From Chloroflexota bacterium (GTDB lineage: Bacteria > Chloroflexota > UBA11872 > UBA12225 > JAJDUF01), in NCBI GenBank assembly GCA_022824545.1, contig JAJDZR010000117.1, positions 1 through 51,661 of the forward strand: a stretch of 51,661 nt of DNA, given 5' to 3'. Made by a program: the position numbers and the translations under genes. Positions 1 through 7,665 of this stretch are shown here, piece by piece. The notes beneath the pieces are model-generated. The model did no database searches. It was given only the letters and a program-made list of their open reading frames with translations, and was not told the origin of the DNA. The first letter of the stretch is position 1. Every line of letters begins with the position of its first letter.

Positions 1-25
1 ACCACTCGGCCCTAACCCCCGGCCT
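1..25. repeat. Edge fragment of an E-type intergenic repeat (reverse orientation)
   Basis: The window opens inside a copy of the dispersed module whose tail reads GGCCGGGGGTTAGG on the other strand (visible as CCCTAACCCCCGGCC near positions 10-24). Its hairpin part would lie outside the window. The same tail occurs near 5250, 22755 and 30855. Confidence 0.45.
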
Positions 26-58
26 ATGAGTAGTCGGTACTCCCCGTGGACGTATGCC

Positions 59-613
59 CTATGTGTCGAAGATGTCGCTGATCGCGCAGTTGAAGCCGGG
101 CAGCACGTCCAGGCCGTCGAGCGTGTCGTGTTCGGTGAGCGTCATCACTGCGCGGCCTGGCACGTGTACGTCCACGGTCCGCGTGTCCGGCTGCACGACC
201 CACACCAGGTCCACACCGTAATGCAGCCACGTCTCCGCCTTCTCGCGGACCTCGCGCCGGCTATCGTTGGGAGAGGCGATCTCCACTACCAGGTCGGGAG
301 GCACCTCGGCATAGCCGGTATCCAGCGCGTCTAGCAGGATTTTCGCTGCTGAGAAATAGGCGATGTCCGGCTCGCGTACCGTGTCGGGGTTGCGCTCCAG
401 CCATACACCCGAGTCCGCGGCCGTCAAGCTCCCCAGCTTCCGATCCTTGACGAAATACCTCAGTTCGGCACTCAGATTTACGACGATCTTGCCGTGTGCA
501 TATCCCGTTGGCATGGTCTCGTGCAATACCCCCCGGATCAGTTCGCCGCGAACGCCCTGACTATGCAGCCGCAATAGGTCGTCGGCCGTCAGCAGCCTTG
601 TCGCGGTTATCAT
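59..613 (-). CDS. Uma2 family (DUF820) endonuclease-like protein
   Basis: A 184-residue protein of the Uma2/DUF820 family, which has a PD-(D/E)xK nuclease fold and is usually annotated as a putative restriction endonuclease. The expected signature is present: Pro82-Asp83 in REPDIAYF, then Asp107-x3-Glu111 in PPDLVVEIASP, and Lys125 in the following helix. An ATG three codons upstream (622) is possible, but it lies only a couple of bases from the AAGGAG ribosome-binding sequence. The ATG at 613 has an ideal nine-base gap and is preferred. No partner methylase is adjacent. Many Chloroflexota and cyanobacteria carry numerous stand-alone copies whose role is unknown, so the biological role is left open. 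A truncated second family member lies at 45222-45550. Confidence 0.85.
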   Translation of the reverse strand: MITATRLLTADDLLRLHSQGVRGELIRGVLHETMPTGYAHGKIVVNLSAELRYFVKDRKLGSLTAADSGVWLERNPDTVREPDIAYFSAAKILLDALDTGYAEVPPDLVVEIASPNDSRREVREKAETWLHYGVDLVWVVQPDTRTVDVHVPGRAVMTLTEHDTLDGLDVLPGFNCAISDIFDT

Positions 614-646
614 CAAGTCCATCTCCTTCTCGGTCCGCCTGACCCT

Positions 647-690
647 CTATCCCTCCCCCGTCGCAACGGGGGAGGGTCAGGGTGGGGGCC
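647..690. repeat. B-type repeat: C-rich/G-rich hairpin with G-quadruplex-type tail
   Basis: CCCTCCCCCGTCGCAACGGG is followed by a G-rich tail in which four G tracts are separated by loops A, TCA and T. It lies between the Uma2 gene and the hotdog gene. Other copies are at 1741, 17880, 24249, 40180 and 47053. Confidence 0.75.
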
Positions 691-691
691 A

Positions 692-1135
692 CTAGCCACT
701 AGCCATCACCCAGCCCGTCCCGCTGCCGACCACGACGTGCTCCCCGTGCTGGTTCTCGCACCAGACCTGCAAGTCAAATCTGGTCGCGCCCGCCTCCAGG
801 TGCCGCGCGGACACCCGCGCTCGCGCCGTGATCGTATCCCCCACGTCCACGATGCGGATGAACTTCAGGCTCAGCAGTCCCCGCTCCAGCCAGCGCGCCC
901 CGAAGAGGTCAATCATCAGTTCGTATAGATAGCCCTGCATCATCGCACCCGAAGCAGCCCGCGTCGGCAGCCCACTCTGCTGGGCAGCTGCCAGGTCCGT
1001 ATGCACGTTCTTCGCCGGCCAGCCGTCGAACCGCGGCCAGCCGCCGGAGAACAGCCACGTCCGGTACGAGGTCATCGTTTTCGGTGCCCCGGCCACCTCG
1101 CATCCCACCGCCGTGTCTTGCGTGAATGGTTGCAT
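692..1135 (-). CDS. MaoC-like hotdog dehydratase, C-terminal type
   Basis: A 147-residue hotdog-fold protein resembling MaoC-like (R)-specific enoyl-CoA hydratases or the C-terminal half of FAS1-type dehydratases. The segment VHTDLAAAQQSGLPTRAASG matches the hydratase region in which Asp and His act on the enoyl-CoA substrate, here His45 and Asp47. The ATG has GGAG seven bases upstream. It begins 14 bases after the neighbouring hotdog gene, so the two are probably co-transcribed and may form a heterodimer, as is common for paired small MaoC proteins. With the PaaK-like ligase upstream, a role in processing an activated acyl-CoA is plausible. The substrate cannot be read from the sequence. Confidence 0.75.
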   Translation of the reverse strand: MQPFTQDTAVGCEVAGAPKTMTSYRTWLFSGGWPRFDGWPAKNVHTDLAAAQQSGLPTRAASGAMMQGYLYELMIDLFGARWLERGLLSLKFIRIVDVGDTITARARVSARHLEAGATRFDLQVWCENQHGEHVVVGSGTGWVMASG

Positions 1136-1149
1136 AATCCGGCTCCGCT

Positions 1150-1602
1150 CTACTCCGTCGGCCCGTCCGCCCCGCGGTGTGGCCCGCCCGTGTACGTGTA
1201 CGTGGTCCGCCGCGTAAGCACCAGCACGCCGTCCTCGTCAAAAATCGGCGCTTCCACCACCTGATACTCCCGCCCCCGTCGCTCGTACCGGCCCGTCACC
1301 TTCCACGACACGCGGAACCGCTTCCCCACCCGCGCCGGGCCGCTGTGCTCCACGTCCTCGTGCGTATGGATGGCCGCCATGCCCGGTGGCAGATAGAACG
1401 AGGGGCTGCGGGTGTTGTTGCTGAAGTTGATGAGCAGCGCCGGATGCACCAGCGCCGCGCCGCCCGCCGTCGTCTCCATATACCGCGCGTGCAAGTCCTC
1501 GACCGCGTGCAGAAAGTTCTCGTTCATCTCCTCCGACACGTGAAACTCCAGCGGCGCAAACTCCTCACCCACCTCTAGCTCATCCGCCCGTCTACTACCC
1601 AT
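1150..1602 (-). CDS. Hotdog-fold dehydratase-like protein, N-terminal type
   Basis: A protein of about 150 residues with the look of the N-terminal MaoC/FAS1-type dehydratase domain: an LEVGEEF start, a central HTHEDVEHSGPARVGKRFRV stretch and a C-terminal TRRTTYTYT strand, as in acyl-CoA dehydratase halves. The frame is open to 1758, but the extra part crosses dispersed repeats, so the start is placed at the ATG at 1602 (1605 also possible), which follows a GAGGG ribosome-binding sequence. It sits directly upstream of the other hotdog gene in the same direction. The pair probably acts together, with this half contributing structure rather than the catalytic residues. Confidence 0.72.
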   Translation of the reverse strand: MGSRRADELEVGEEFAPLEFHVSEEMNENFLHAVEDLHARYMETTAGGAALVHPALLINFSNNTRSPSFYLPPGMAAIHTHEDVEHSGPARVGKRFRVSWKVTGRYERRGREYQVVEAPIFDEDGVLVLTRRTTYTYTGGPHRGADGPTE

Positions 1603-1673
1603 CATAGCCCTCGGCCAATCGTCATATTCGTGCGTGGCACCAACCTCATTCTTGCCGTTGCCCCTTATTCTCG

Positions 1674-1781
1674 TCATTGTGGCGGAAGCCGCAATCCAGG
1701 CGTCCCGGCCTGCCCCCCCGCTCCGCCGGGGGACGGCGTGTTCCCTCCCCTGTCGCAACGGGGGAGGGTTGGGGTGGGGGT
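1674..1781. repeat. Composite D + C + B repeat cluster
   Basis: Three modules in a row between two genes of one probable operon. The D palindrome ATTGTGGCGGAAGCCGCAAT is at 1676-1695, a C module (CCCCCGCTCCGCCGGGGGAC) near 1714-1735, and a B module with G-rich tail at 1741-1781. The last two repeat in the same order near 24217, 40146 and, in variant form, 17847. Confidence 0.8.
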
Positions 1782-1803
1782 CACTCGCCCCTCCCCTCCC
1801 CCC

Positions 1804-3156
1804 TCACCGCTCGTCCACGAACCGGCTGAACTTATAGCTCCCCGCAATCTCCGCAAACCCGTCCGCCGGCAGGAACTCCACGCTCGGCGTCACTTCCACC
1901 GCCTGCTTCACCAAGCGCGGCACCGCCACGGCCGCGCGCTCCCGCGCCGCCTCCTCGCAGGCCACCCGCACAATGAGCTTATCCTGCGAGAACGGATCCC
2001 CCCGGTCCTCGCGCGTCACGGCCACCTGGTACTCCGCGATACCTTGCCGCAGCAGCTGCGCCAGCTGCTCGTGCAGCGCCGCCGGATCAATCAACGTCCC
2101 CCGCACTTTCGTCAGCCCGTCTGCGCGGTGCGGCCCGCTCAAAAATCGCGGCTCCCACCGTCCGCAGTGGGGACACCGCTCGTGGGTCAGCGCCACCACG
2201 TCACCCGGCGCATACCGCAGCAGCACCGTCCCCCGCCGGTTGAGGTGGCTAATCAGCAACAACCCCGGCTCGCCGTCGCCGACGGGGCTGCCCGTATCGG
2301 GGTCAACGATCTCCGTATAAAACTGATCGGGCACCGCTTGGTGCCGCCCCCCTTCTTCCACGCACTCGATAGCCGGCCCCTGCACTTCCGTAAATCCGTA
2401 CCCGTTGTTGATGATCGGCGCCGCGCTGCCCAGCGCCCGCAACCGCTGGCGCAGGTCCTCCCGCATCGGCCGCGGACACGGCTCGCCCATCACCATCGCC
2501 AGCCGCACTGCACCGAAGTCGCTCCCCAGGGCTTGGGCGCGCAGCACCACCCGCCGGACGTAAGTCGTAATGCCCCACAGCACCGTGGCCCGCTCCCGCT
2601 CGATCATCTCGATAGCGTCGTCCATCCGCTTGTGAACCGGATAGTCGGCGTAGGCGCTGCCAGTCATGCCGGTGAGCAGCTTGCTTCCGACCGCCATCGC
2701 GCCCCACATCGCACTCAAAAACCCCTGGTGCGGCACCGCGCTCAACGGAAAGAGGTTCATCACCGTGTCCTGCGGCCCGACTCCGGCAATCGTGGCCACC
2801 CGCCCCAGATGATGAATACGGGCAAAGCGGTCATGCACCGTATCGTAGAACGGCGTCGGCTTGCCGGAAGACCCCGACGTGTAGATCACCTCCGCCAGCG
2901 TCGTCTCCTCCGGCGCCAGGCCGGCAACGCCCTCCAACCGCAGCCGGAACCGCTCCGGGTCCTGCACGTACTCCCGTTTGTGCAGGATCGGCAACCAGCG
3001 CAGGTCCTCTACCGTCCGGAAGTCGTCGGCCGTCAGTCCCTGCTCCCGCAGCACGCGCCGGTAGTGCGGATGCGCCCGCGCACACAAGCGCATCATCCGC
3101 GGCAGTTGCTCATTCTGCCGCTCCCGCAGCCACACCCCGTACTCACCCCCGGTCAT
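1804..3156 (-). CDS. PaaK-like AMP-forming acyl-CoA ligase (phenylacetate-CoA ligase family)
   Basis: A 450-residue adenylate-forming enzyme of the phenylacetate-CoA ligase family, which activates a carboxylate with ATP and transfers it to CoA. Visible motifs are the phosphate loop YTSGSSGKPTPF (residues 92-103), the adenine-binding GYGFTE (252-257), and RYAPGDV with the ribose-binding Asp (319). A CPHC pair (328-331) follows, in the position where many PaaK proteins have a zinc-like knuckle. The open frame reaches 3381, but its first 75 codons cross repeats; the ATG at 3156 is preferred because it is preceded by a G-rich ribosome-binding stretch. It heads a minus-strand group with two hotdog proteins. 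The true acid substrate is unknown. Confidence 0.85.
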   Translation of the reverse strand: MTGGEYGVWLRERQNEQLPRMMRLCARAHPHYRRVLREQGLTADDFRTVEDLRWLPILHKREYVQDPERFRLRLEGVAGLAPEETTLAEVIYTSGSSGKPTPFYDTVHDRFARIHHLGRVATIAGVGPQDTVMNLFPLSAVPHQGFLSAMWGAMAVGSKLLTGMTGSAYADYPVHKRMDDAIEMIERERATVLWGITTYVRRVVLRAQALGSDFGAVRLAMVMGEPCPRPMREDLRQRLRALGSAAPIINNGYGFTEVQGPAIECVEEGGRHQAVPDQFYTEIVDPDTGSPVGDGEPGLLLISHLNRRGTVLLRYAPGDVVALTHERCPHCGRWEPRFLSGPHRADGLTKVRGTLIDPAALHEQLAQLLRQGIAEYQVAVTREDRGDPFSQDKLIVRVACEEAARERAAVAVPRLVKQAVEVTPSVEFLPADGFAEIAGSYKFSRFVDER

Positions 3157-3200
3157 CCCCCGACCTTCCCCGCCACCACTCCGAAAATAACCGCCATCCG

Positions 3201-3226
3201 TCATCGCCGCGCCAGCCGCAATCCAG
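3201..3226. repeat. D-type palindrome (degenerate)
   Basis: The 20-nt core ATCGCCGCGCCAGCCGCAAT (3203-3222) keeps the flanks of the D family, but the stem is imperfect. It lies just upstream of the chosen PaaK start. Confidence 0.65.
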
Positions 3227-3277
3227 CCCCGCCACACCCCAGTCACCCCCCATGACCTGACTGGAGTAGGTACAGAC

Positions 3278-3342
3278 CAAGCCGTAGGGGCGCAGCACGC
3301 TGCGCCCGTCCCCCCGCCGCGCGGGGGGACCATAGGGGGGCC
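3278..3342. repeat. G + C composite palindromes
   Basis: The perfect 20-nt palindrome GGGCGCAGC-AC-GCTGCGCCC (3288-3307), preceded by GTAG, is followed at once by the C palindrome (GTCCCCCCGC against GCGGGGGGAC) and the marker CCATAGGGGGGCC. The same order recurs in degraded form at 29086-29145. Confidence 0.8.
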
Positions 3343-3380
3343 AGTCTCCACCTCCGCCTTCTGCCCACCTCCACCTTCCA

Positions 3381-3420
3381 CCCCCTCTCCAACATTTGGA
3401 GAGGGGGCCGGGGGGTGAGG
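3381..3420. repeat. A-type repeat, loop orientation 1
   Basis: Hairpin CTCTCCAACATTTGGAGAG followed by the tail GGGGCCGGGGGGTGAGG. It is identical to the copy at 5282-5321. The copies at 4550 and 10295 carry the loop in reverse complement. Confidence 0.85.
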
Positions 3421-3440
3421 CCCGGCAGCCTCAGCCTCCC

Positions 3441-4403
3441 CTACACCACCAGCTCATCCAGCCTCGGCCCGAACACCTGCTTGAACTTCAGCAGCCGCTC
3501 CACCATCCACGCCCGGATTTCCGCCAGCGTCTCCTCGTCGTCATCAATGCTTCCCCGGCGCACTACCGCTATACGCGGATTGCCCAAGCGATCCCATTGA
3601 AGAGGTTCTCCCAGTTCGGATTGAATGTCAGCCTGGTACTCGGACAACTGGTCGAACAACTCTCTACCGCTGGCGATGTACAGCTCGACTCTGGCCCTTC
3701 CTTCCGAATCGAAACGAGCCTCGTACTGGAAATCCTGTCCGAATCCCGTTGAGAGGCGGCAGCGGTTTCTGTCTGGTGCCTTACGAGCATTTGTGAAGTT
3801 GTGCTTCTCCCTCAGTGTGTCTATAAGCTCTTGGAAAAATGCTCGGTATCGCTCTCTTCCTCCTGCCACACTGCTTGCCGCACGCGCACGGCTGATGGTC
3901 TGTTTGCGCCAATCGTTGGGCGTAGCGACGGGGTTAAATTTGACGGCGGGCCGCGAGTCGTCAATCGTCCACAACTCAACCTCGACGCCGAAGAAGGCCG
4001 TGTCTTCCCCGGTACGCCGGTTGAGCAAGTCCAACGCTTCTCGGTGCTCGTCCCGGAACTTCTTGGCAATCCAGACGATTACGTTGGCGTCAAACCCGGC
4101 CGCGTAGGTGAGCAGCTTGCCGAGATGTTCGTGGTCGGTTCCTTCCAACTGGTTCTCGATGACTACCTGGCGGTTGTTCTCCACATCCCGTGCCAGGATG
4201 TCCAGCGAGTAGCTGCCAACGGGGGCTTCCTGTGCCTCCACTTCGAGACCCATGCCCAGCGCATTGCTCAGTCTCTCGATGTTCTCCGCCAGCCAGGGCG
4301 TGAAGTCCGCCGCCTCGTGCTCCCAGACACTACGGAGGTCGTCCTCCCTCTTGATGGTCCCCAAATCCGGCCCGCTGCCGCCCTCTCCCTCGGAATTGCT
4401 CAT
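3441..4403 (-). CDS. DUF4268 domain protein with PD-(D/E)xK-like N-terminal domain
   Basis: A 320-residue protein. Its N-terminal half contains YSLDILARD (Asp68) and VVIENQLEGTDHEHLGKLLTY (Glu83, Gln85), the arrangement of nuclease-like domains that hold a metal with Asp and Glu-x-Gln/Lys. Its C-terminal half matches the DUF4268 family often seen with defence or DNA-repair functions. The ATG at 4403 is preceded by GAGGGG at a good distance and is preferred over the GTG at 4430. It stands alone between repeat-rich spacers. A DNA-binding or nuclease role is likely by family, but its partner and target are unknown. Confidence 0.75.
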   Translation of the reverse strand: MSNSEGEGGSGPDLGTIKREDDLRSVWEHEAADFTPWLAENIERLSNALGMGLEVEAQEAPVGSYSLDILARDVENNRQVVIENQLEGTDHEHLGKLLTYAAGFDANVIVWIAKKFRDEHREALDLLNRRTGEDTAFFGVEVELWTIDDSRPAVKFNPVATPNDWRKQTISRARAASSVAGGRERYRAFFQELIDTLREKHNFTNARKAPDRNRCRLSTGFGQDFQYEARFDSEGRARVELYIASGRELFDQLSEYQADIQSELGEPLQWDRLGNPRIAVVRRGSIDDDEETLAEIRAWMVERLLKFKQVFGPRLDELVV

Positions 4404-4504
4404 CACCCGCCCCTCAATCCCCGTCGGCACGTATCAGTCGCCGATAGCCCGCGGTCAGTATAGAGCAAGTCCCCGGCCCTCACCCTCACCCCGCCAACCT
4501 CCAG

Positions 4505-4539
4505 CCCCTTCCCTTCAGGGAGGGGGTTTGGGGGTAGGT
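4505..4539. repeat. E-type repeat
   Basis: CCCTTCCCTTCAGGGAGGGG hairpin followed by a G-rich tail ending in GGGGGTAGGT. Close copies are at 13538 and 14076. Confidence 0.8.
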
Positions 4540-4549
4540 CCGCCCTCCA

Positions 4550-4588
4550 CCCCTCTCCAAATGTTGGAGAGGGGGCCGGGGGGTGAGG
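4550..4588. repeat. A-type repeat, loop orientation 2
   Basis: CTCTCCAAATGTTGGAGAG followed by the same tail as the 3381 copy. The seven-base loop AAATGTT is the exact reverse complement of AACATTT, while the flanks keep their orientation. Confidence 0.85.
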
Positions 4589-4758
4589 AATGCCGCCCTC
4601 TCCACCAAGGCCGTTGTCTTCCCCCACCTCTCCGCAATATACCCTCGCGTTGGGAACTGGCAGATGCAAGACCATCCTGGAGCACCGGGCACCGCCCGGC
4701 AGGAAAGTACACGTACTACCGTGTCAACTTACGACGGTGGCACCGCCACCCAGCCGAG

Positions 4759-5055
4759 GGCACCGGGTCATGAGCGACCCCACGCCGCCCTGCGCGCGGC
4801 GCGGCATGGCCGCCTGAGTGCCGCTTCTACGGCACCGGGTGCTGACGTACCCCCGGCCACCACGGCCGAGGCGCCGGGTCAGTACTGTCTGAGTGCCGCC
4901 CCGAGGGCACCGGGTCACGGCCGCCCCCTCGCCACTACGGCGGGAGTGCTAGGCCATGACCGTCTGAGTGCCGCCTTGCTGGTACCGGATGACGACGCAG
5001 CGCCGGCCATTATGGCCATCGTGCCACGTCATCATCGTCCGAGTGCCGCACCCAT
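4759..5055. repeat. Tandem minisatellite, about 75-bp period, four units
   Basis: Units begin with GGCACCGGGT or close variants at 4759, 4831, 4906 and 4981 (periods 72, 75 and 75), and a fifth unit decays from 5056. Each unit ends in TGAGTGCCG or a near match. A degenerate earlier unit may begin near 4681. Units are diverged, so the array is old or under weak constraint. The period is divisible by three, which explains the open frames across it. Confidence 0.85.
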
Positions 5056-5168
5056 CGCCACCGTCGCCTTGCCGGCCGGCGCACACCGGCTGCGCCAGGA
5101 GAGCTTGCCCCACACCCCTGCCAATCCCCGCATTCTGACTTACTCGTATTCCCACCACACCGTCTCTT

Positions 5169-5193
5169 TATTGCGGCGCAAGCCGCAATCCAG
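5169..5193. repeat. D-type palindrome
   Basis: Exact 20-nt core ATTGCGGCGCAAGCCGCAAT at 5170-5189, followed by CCAG as in the other copies. Confidence 0.8.
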
Positions 5194-5225
5194 CCCCCGG
5201 CCCGCTGCCCGTCGCTACGCGGACT

Positions 5226-5266
5226 CCCCTTCCCTGCCAGGGAAGGGGCCGGGGGTTAGGTCCGCC
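5226..5266. repeat. E-type repeat
   Basis: CCCCTTCCCTGCCAGGGAAG hairpin with the tail GGGGCCGGGGGTTAGGTCCG. Nearly identical to the copy at 22733. Confidence 0.8.
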
Positions 5267-5281
5267 TCGTTCCCCACTCCA

Positions 5282-5321
5282 CCCCCTCTCCAACATTTGG
5301 AGAGGGGGCCGGGGGGTGAGG
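5282..5321. repeat. A-type repeat, loop orientation 1
   Basis: Same sequence as 3381-3420, with loop AACATTT and tail GGGGCCGGGGGGTGAGG. Confidence 0.85.
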
Positions 5322-5446
5322 CTCGCCCCACCACCCATCAAGTGCATCCTGCCATCCAGGTTCCGCCCTACCCGCGGTCTTGCTCCACCGCGGCCACGGG
5401 CCGCCTCCGCCAGCACCCCTCCCGCGCCCCGCCGCCCGCCGCCGCG

Positions 5447-5472
5447 TCACTGCGGCAGAAGCCGCAATCCAG
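5447..5472. repeat. D-type palindrome
   Basis: Core ACTGCGGCAGAAGCCGCAAT at 5449-5468, one outer pair changed to C.A. Confidence 0.75.
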
Positions 5473-5525
5473 CCGCACAATTGAAGAGCGTAGGCAGCGT
5501 CTCCGTGTCGCCGCCGCCCGCTATT

Positions 5526-5560
5526 CCCCTTCCCTTTAGGGAGGGGGCCAGGGGGTAGGT
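5526..5560. repeat. E-type repeat
   Basis: CCCCTTCCCTTTAGGGAGGG hairpin with tail GGCCAGGGGGTAGGT. Confidence 0.75.
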
Positions 5561-5565
5561 CTGCC

Positions 5566-5662
5566 GTACTCCCCCTCGCCACATGGTGGAGAGAGGGCCG
5601 GGTGACAGGCCAAAGGCGCACCACACCTGGCACTTTCCGTGCGGCTTTGGCCCGTCAATGGG
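5566..5662. repeat. F-type repeat with degraded A-type lead
   Basis: A degraded A-like hairpin (CTCGCCACATGGTGGAGAG) and GGGCCGGGTGACAGG lead into a longer unit with an AAGGCGCAC / GTGCGGCTT imperfect stem around CACACCTGGCACTTTCC. The only other copy in the window is at 27627-27690. Both lie immediately 3' of a minus-strand gene. Confidence 0.75.
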
Positions 5663-5679
5663 TGAGGCCCAAACCCCAT

Positions 5680-7539
5680 CTACCGATACCACGCCGCCTG
5701 GAGGCGGTACAGCTCCGCGTAGGCGCCGCCGTGCGCCATCAGCTCACCGTGCGTGCCGGCCTCGATCAGTTGCCCCGCCTGCAAGACCAGCACGCGGTCC
5801 GCTATCCGGCACGACCCGAGCCGGTGCGAGATCAACACCACCGTCCGTTCCGCGGCCATCCGCGCGAAGTGCTCGTACACCGCCGCCTCCGCCTGGGCAT
5901 CCAGCGCCGAGGCCGGCTCATCCAGAATGAGCATCTCCGCCGGGCGGAAGTAGGCCCGCGCAATCGCCAGCTTCTGCCACTGCCCCACGGACAGCTCCTG
6001 TCCTTCATGGAACTCCCTGCCCAGCAGCGTGTCCAGTCCCTGCGGCAGCGTCTTTGCCACCTCGTCGGCCCCACTGCGCCCGACCGCCGCGTGCAGGGCG
6101 GCCGCATCGCCGGCGCCGTCCACCCACCCGACCGTGATGTTGTCCCGCACACTGCTCTGATACCGCTGGAAGTCCTGAAAGACCGTCCCAAACCGGCGGT
6201 ACCAGTCGGCCGGCGCCATGTCGCGCAGATCAACGCCGTCCACCAAAATCCGCCCCGCCGTAGGCTGGTACAGCCCCATCAGCAGCTTGACCAGCGTGGA
6301 CTTGCCCGCTCCGTTCTCCCCGACCAGCGCCAGCCGTTCTCCCGGCCGGATGGTCAGGTTGAGATCGGCCAGCGCCGGCTCGTCACTCCCCGGATACGTG
6401 AACGACACGCCCTCGAACGTGATCCCTTGCGCCACCGGGCCGGGCCGGCGCCGCCCGCCGGTGAGGTCTACCCGGGGACCGTCGGTGAACTCGAAGAAGT
6501 CCCGGATGTAGCGCATGCTGTTCTCGATCCCGCCGAGGATACTGAGGGTCAGGTCGAAGTAGTGACTCTGAAAGGATTGGATGGCGAAGAAGAAGGCCGC
6601 GTAGGCCCCCAAGCTGGCGCTGCCGCTAATCAGCAGCCACACGCTGAAGGTGATCGCGGCCAGGTAGACCAGCGCGTTCAACCCGTCGGTCCAGATGCTC
6701 ACCCGCGCGCCGGCCGCCGAGAGCTGCAGCCGTCGCCGCATCGTCCGCAGCCAGAGGCGCTGGATGCCGTCAACCAGCCACGGCCCCAGGTTGAACAACC
6801 GCACCTCGGCCGCCGCGTCGCGCTTCCAGAGCAGATCAATCCACACGCCCAGCCGCCGCGTTTCCGGGGTCAGCTCGTTGTTCAACTCGTACCACTTGCG
6901 CTCGAAGCGCATCCGAGTAATCAAGCCGGGCGCGGTCCCGACGACCAGCAGCAGCGGCAGCCCCCAGTGGAACTGACCGAGATAGACTGCCAGGGAAACC
7001 AGCGCCACCAGGCTGGCGAGACCTCGCCACGCCACCTCCACCGTTTCATACAAATGCTGTTCCATCGCCAGCGTGGCGCGTTGCAGCCGGTCGTAGTACG
7101 CGGCGTATTCCAGCCCTTCGAGCGGAGTCGTCTGCGCCTGTCGGTAGCAGCGTGCCTCGATCTCCCGGCGCAGTAGTTCTTGCTGCCGCCCCGCGAGTGT
7201 CTGCCGCACGCTGAACTGCCCACTGAACAGCCCTCCGACCAAGGCTAATCCCGCGAGCGCGCTCGCCCAGAGCAATCCCATGCCGAGCGACGCCGTGCCG
7301 GCCACCACCTCCTGCGCCGTGTCAATCAGCTGGCGCAGCACATGTACCTCGGCAACGGCGAACAGCCCACTCCCGATTTCGAGCACGGCGACCAACGTCG
7401 CCAGCACCGGATTGACCGCCCAGAACAGGCGGAGCAGCCGCGGGAAGTAGCGCACCTGGCTCCAGACCGATGCCTCGTCCGGCCGGTCGAACAGGTCCGC
7501 CACCGACCAGTGTGACCCTCGCGCGTGGTAGGTTCTCAT
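5680..7539 (-). CDS. ABC half-exporter (fused membrane and ATPase domains), partner B
   Basis: A 619-residue ABC exporter half: about six membrane segments in the N-terminal 330 residues, then a nucleotide-binding domain. That domain shows Walker A GENGAGKST, Q-loop VFQDFQ, signature LSVGQWQK, Walker B MLILDEPASALD with the catalytic Glu, and H-loop ISHRLGS. The signature is a variant of LSGGQ, but all catalytic residues are present. It follows another half-exporter in the same direction, so the two probably form one heterodimeric pump. The ATG at 7539 has GGAGG very close upstream. The cargo is unknown; no processing enzyme or small peptide gene is adjacent. Confidence 0.88.
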   Translation of the reverse strand: MRTYHARGSHWSVADLFDRPDEASVWSQVRYFPRLLRLFWAVNPVLATLVAVLEIGSGLFAVAEVHVLRQLIDTAQEVVAGTASLGMGLLWASALAGLALVGGLFSGQFSVRQTLAGRQQELLRREIEARCYRQAQTTPLEGLEYAAYYDRLQRATLAMEQHLYETVEVAWRGLASLVALVSLAVYLGQFHWGLPLLLVVGTAPGLITRMRFERKWYELNNELTPETRRLGVWIDLLWKRDAAAEVRLFNLGPWLVDGIQRLWLRTMRRRLQLSAAGARVSIWTDGLNALVYLAAITFSVWLLISGSASLGAYAAFFFAIQSFQSHYFDLTLSILGGIENSMRYIRDFFEFTDGPRVDLTGGRRRPGPVAQGITFEGVSFTYPGSDEPALADLNLTIRPGERLALVGENGAGKSTLVKLLMGLYQPTAGRILVDGVDLRDMAPADWYRRFGTVFQDFQRYQSSVRDNITVGWVDGAGDAAALHAAVGRSGADEVAKTLPQGLDTLLGREFHEGQELSVGQWQKLAIARAYFRPAEMLILDEPASALDAQAEAAVYEHFARMAAERTVVLISHRLGSCRIADRVLVLQAGQLIEAGTHGELMAHGGAYAELYRLQAAWYR

Positions 7540-7587
7540 CGCCCTCCTGCCCCGCGCCCTCCGACCAACTGGGGGCGGTACGGGTTA

Positions 7588-7620
7588 AGCCGTAGGGGCA
7601 CAACATGTTGCGCCCGCCTC
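7588..7620. repeat. G-type palindrome
   Basis: GTAG followed by GGGCACAAC-AT-GTTGCGCCC (7596-7615), one A.C mismatch in a nine-pair stem. It separates the two half-exporter genes. Confidence 0.75.
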
Positions 7621-7665
7621 CTTCCCCATCCTGTTCATCCTGTCCATCCATGTAAAAATCTACCC

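Larger units (their letters stand above)
4404..5679. other. Gene-free repeat-rich stretch
   Basis: About 1.28 kb without a convincing gene. It holds one tandem minisatellite (4759-5055) and at least seven dispersed modules of the A, D, E and F families. Long open frames cross it on both strands, but they translate the repeats themselves and lack ribosome-binding sites. Confidence 0.8.

Noticed and set aside
1630..3255. Long open frame (541 codons) on the plus strand opposite the PaaK-like gene
   Set aside because: A high-GC shadow rich in Arg, His and Pro; the minus strand carries clear enzyme motifs.
4759..5055. CRISPR-like array
   Set aside because: Units are joined head to tail without unique spacers, and the whole unit diverges. 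No cas gene is near.
4583..5539. 318-codon open frame across the minisatellite
   Set aside because: It translates tandem and dispersed repeats from end to end, lacks a ribosome-binding site, and the other strand is also open. No domain is visible.
5602..7176. Long open frame (524 codons) opposite the ABC exporter
   Set aside because: Antisense shadow with no motifs; the ABC motifs are on the minus strand.
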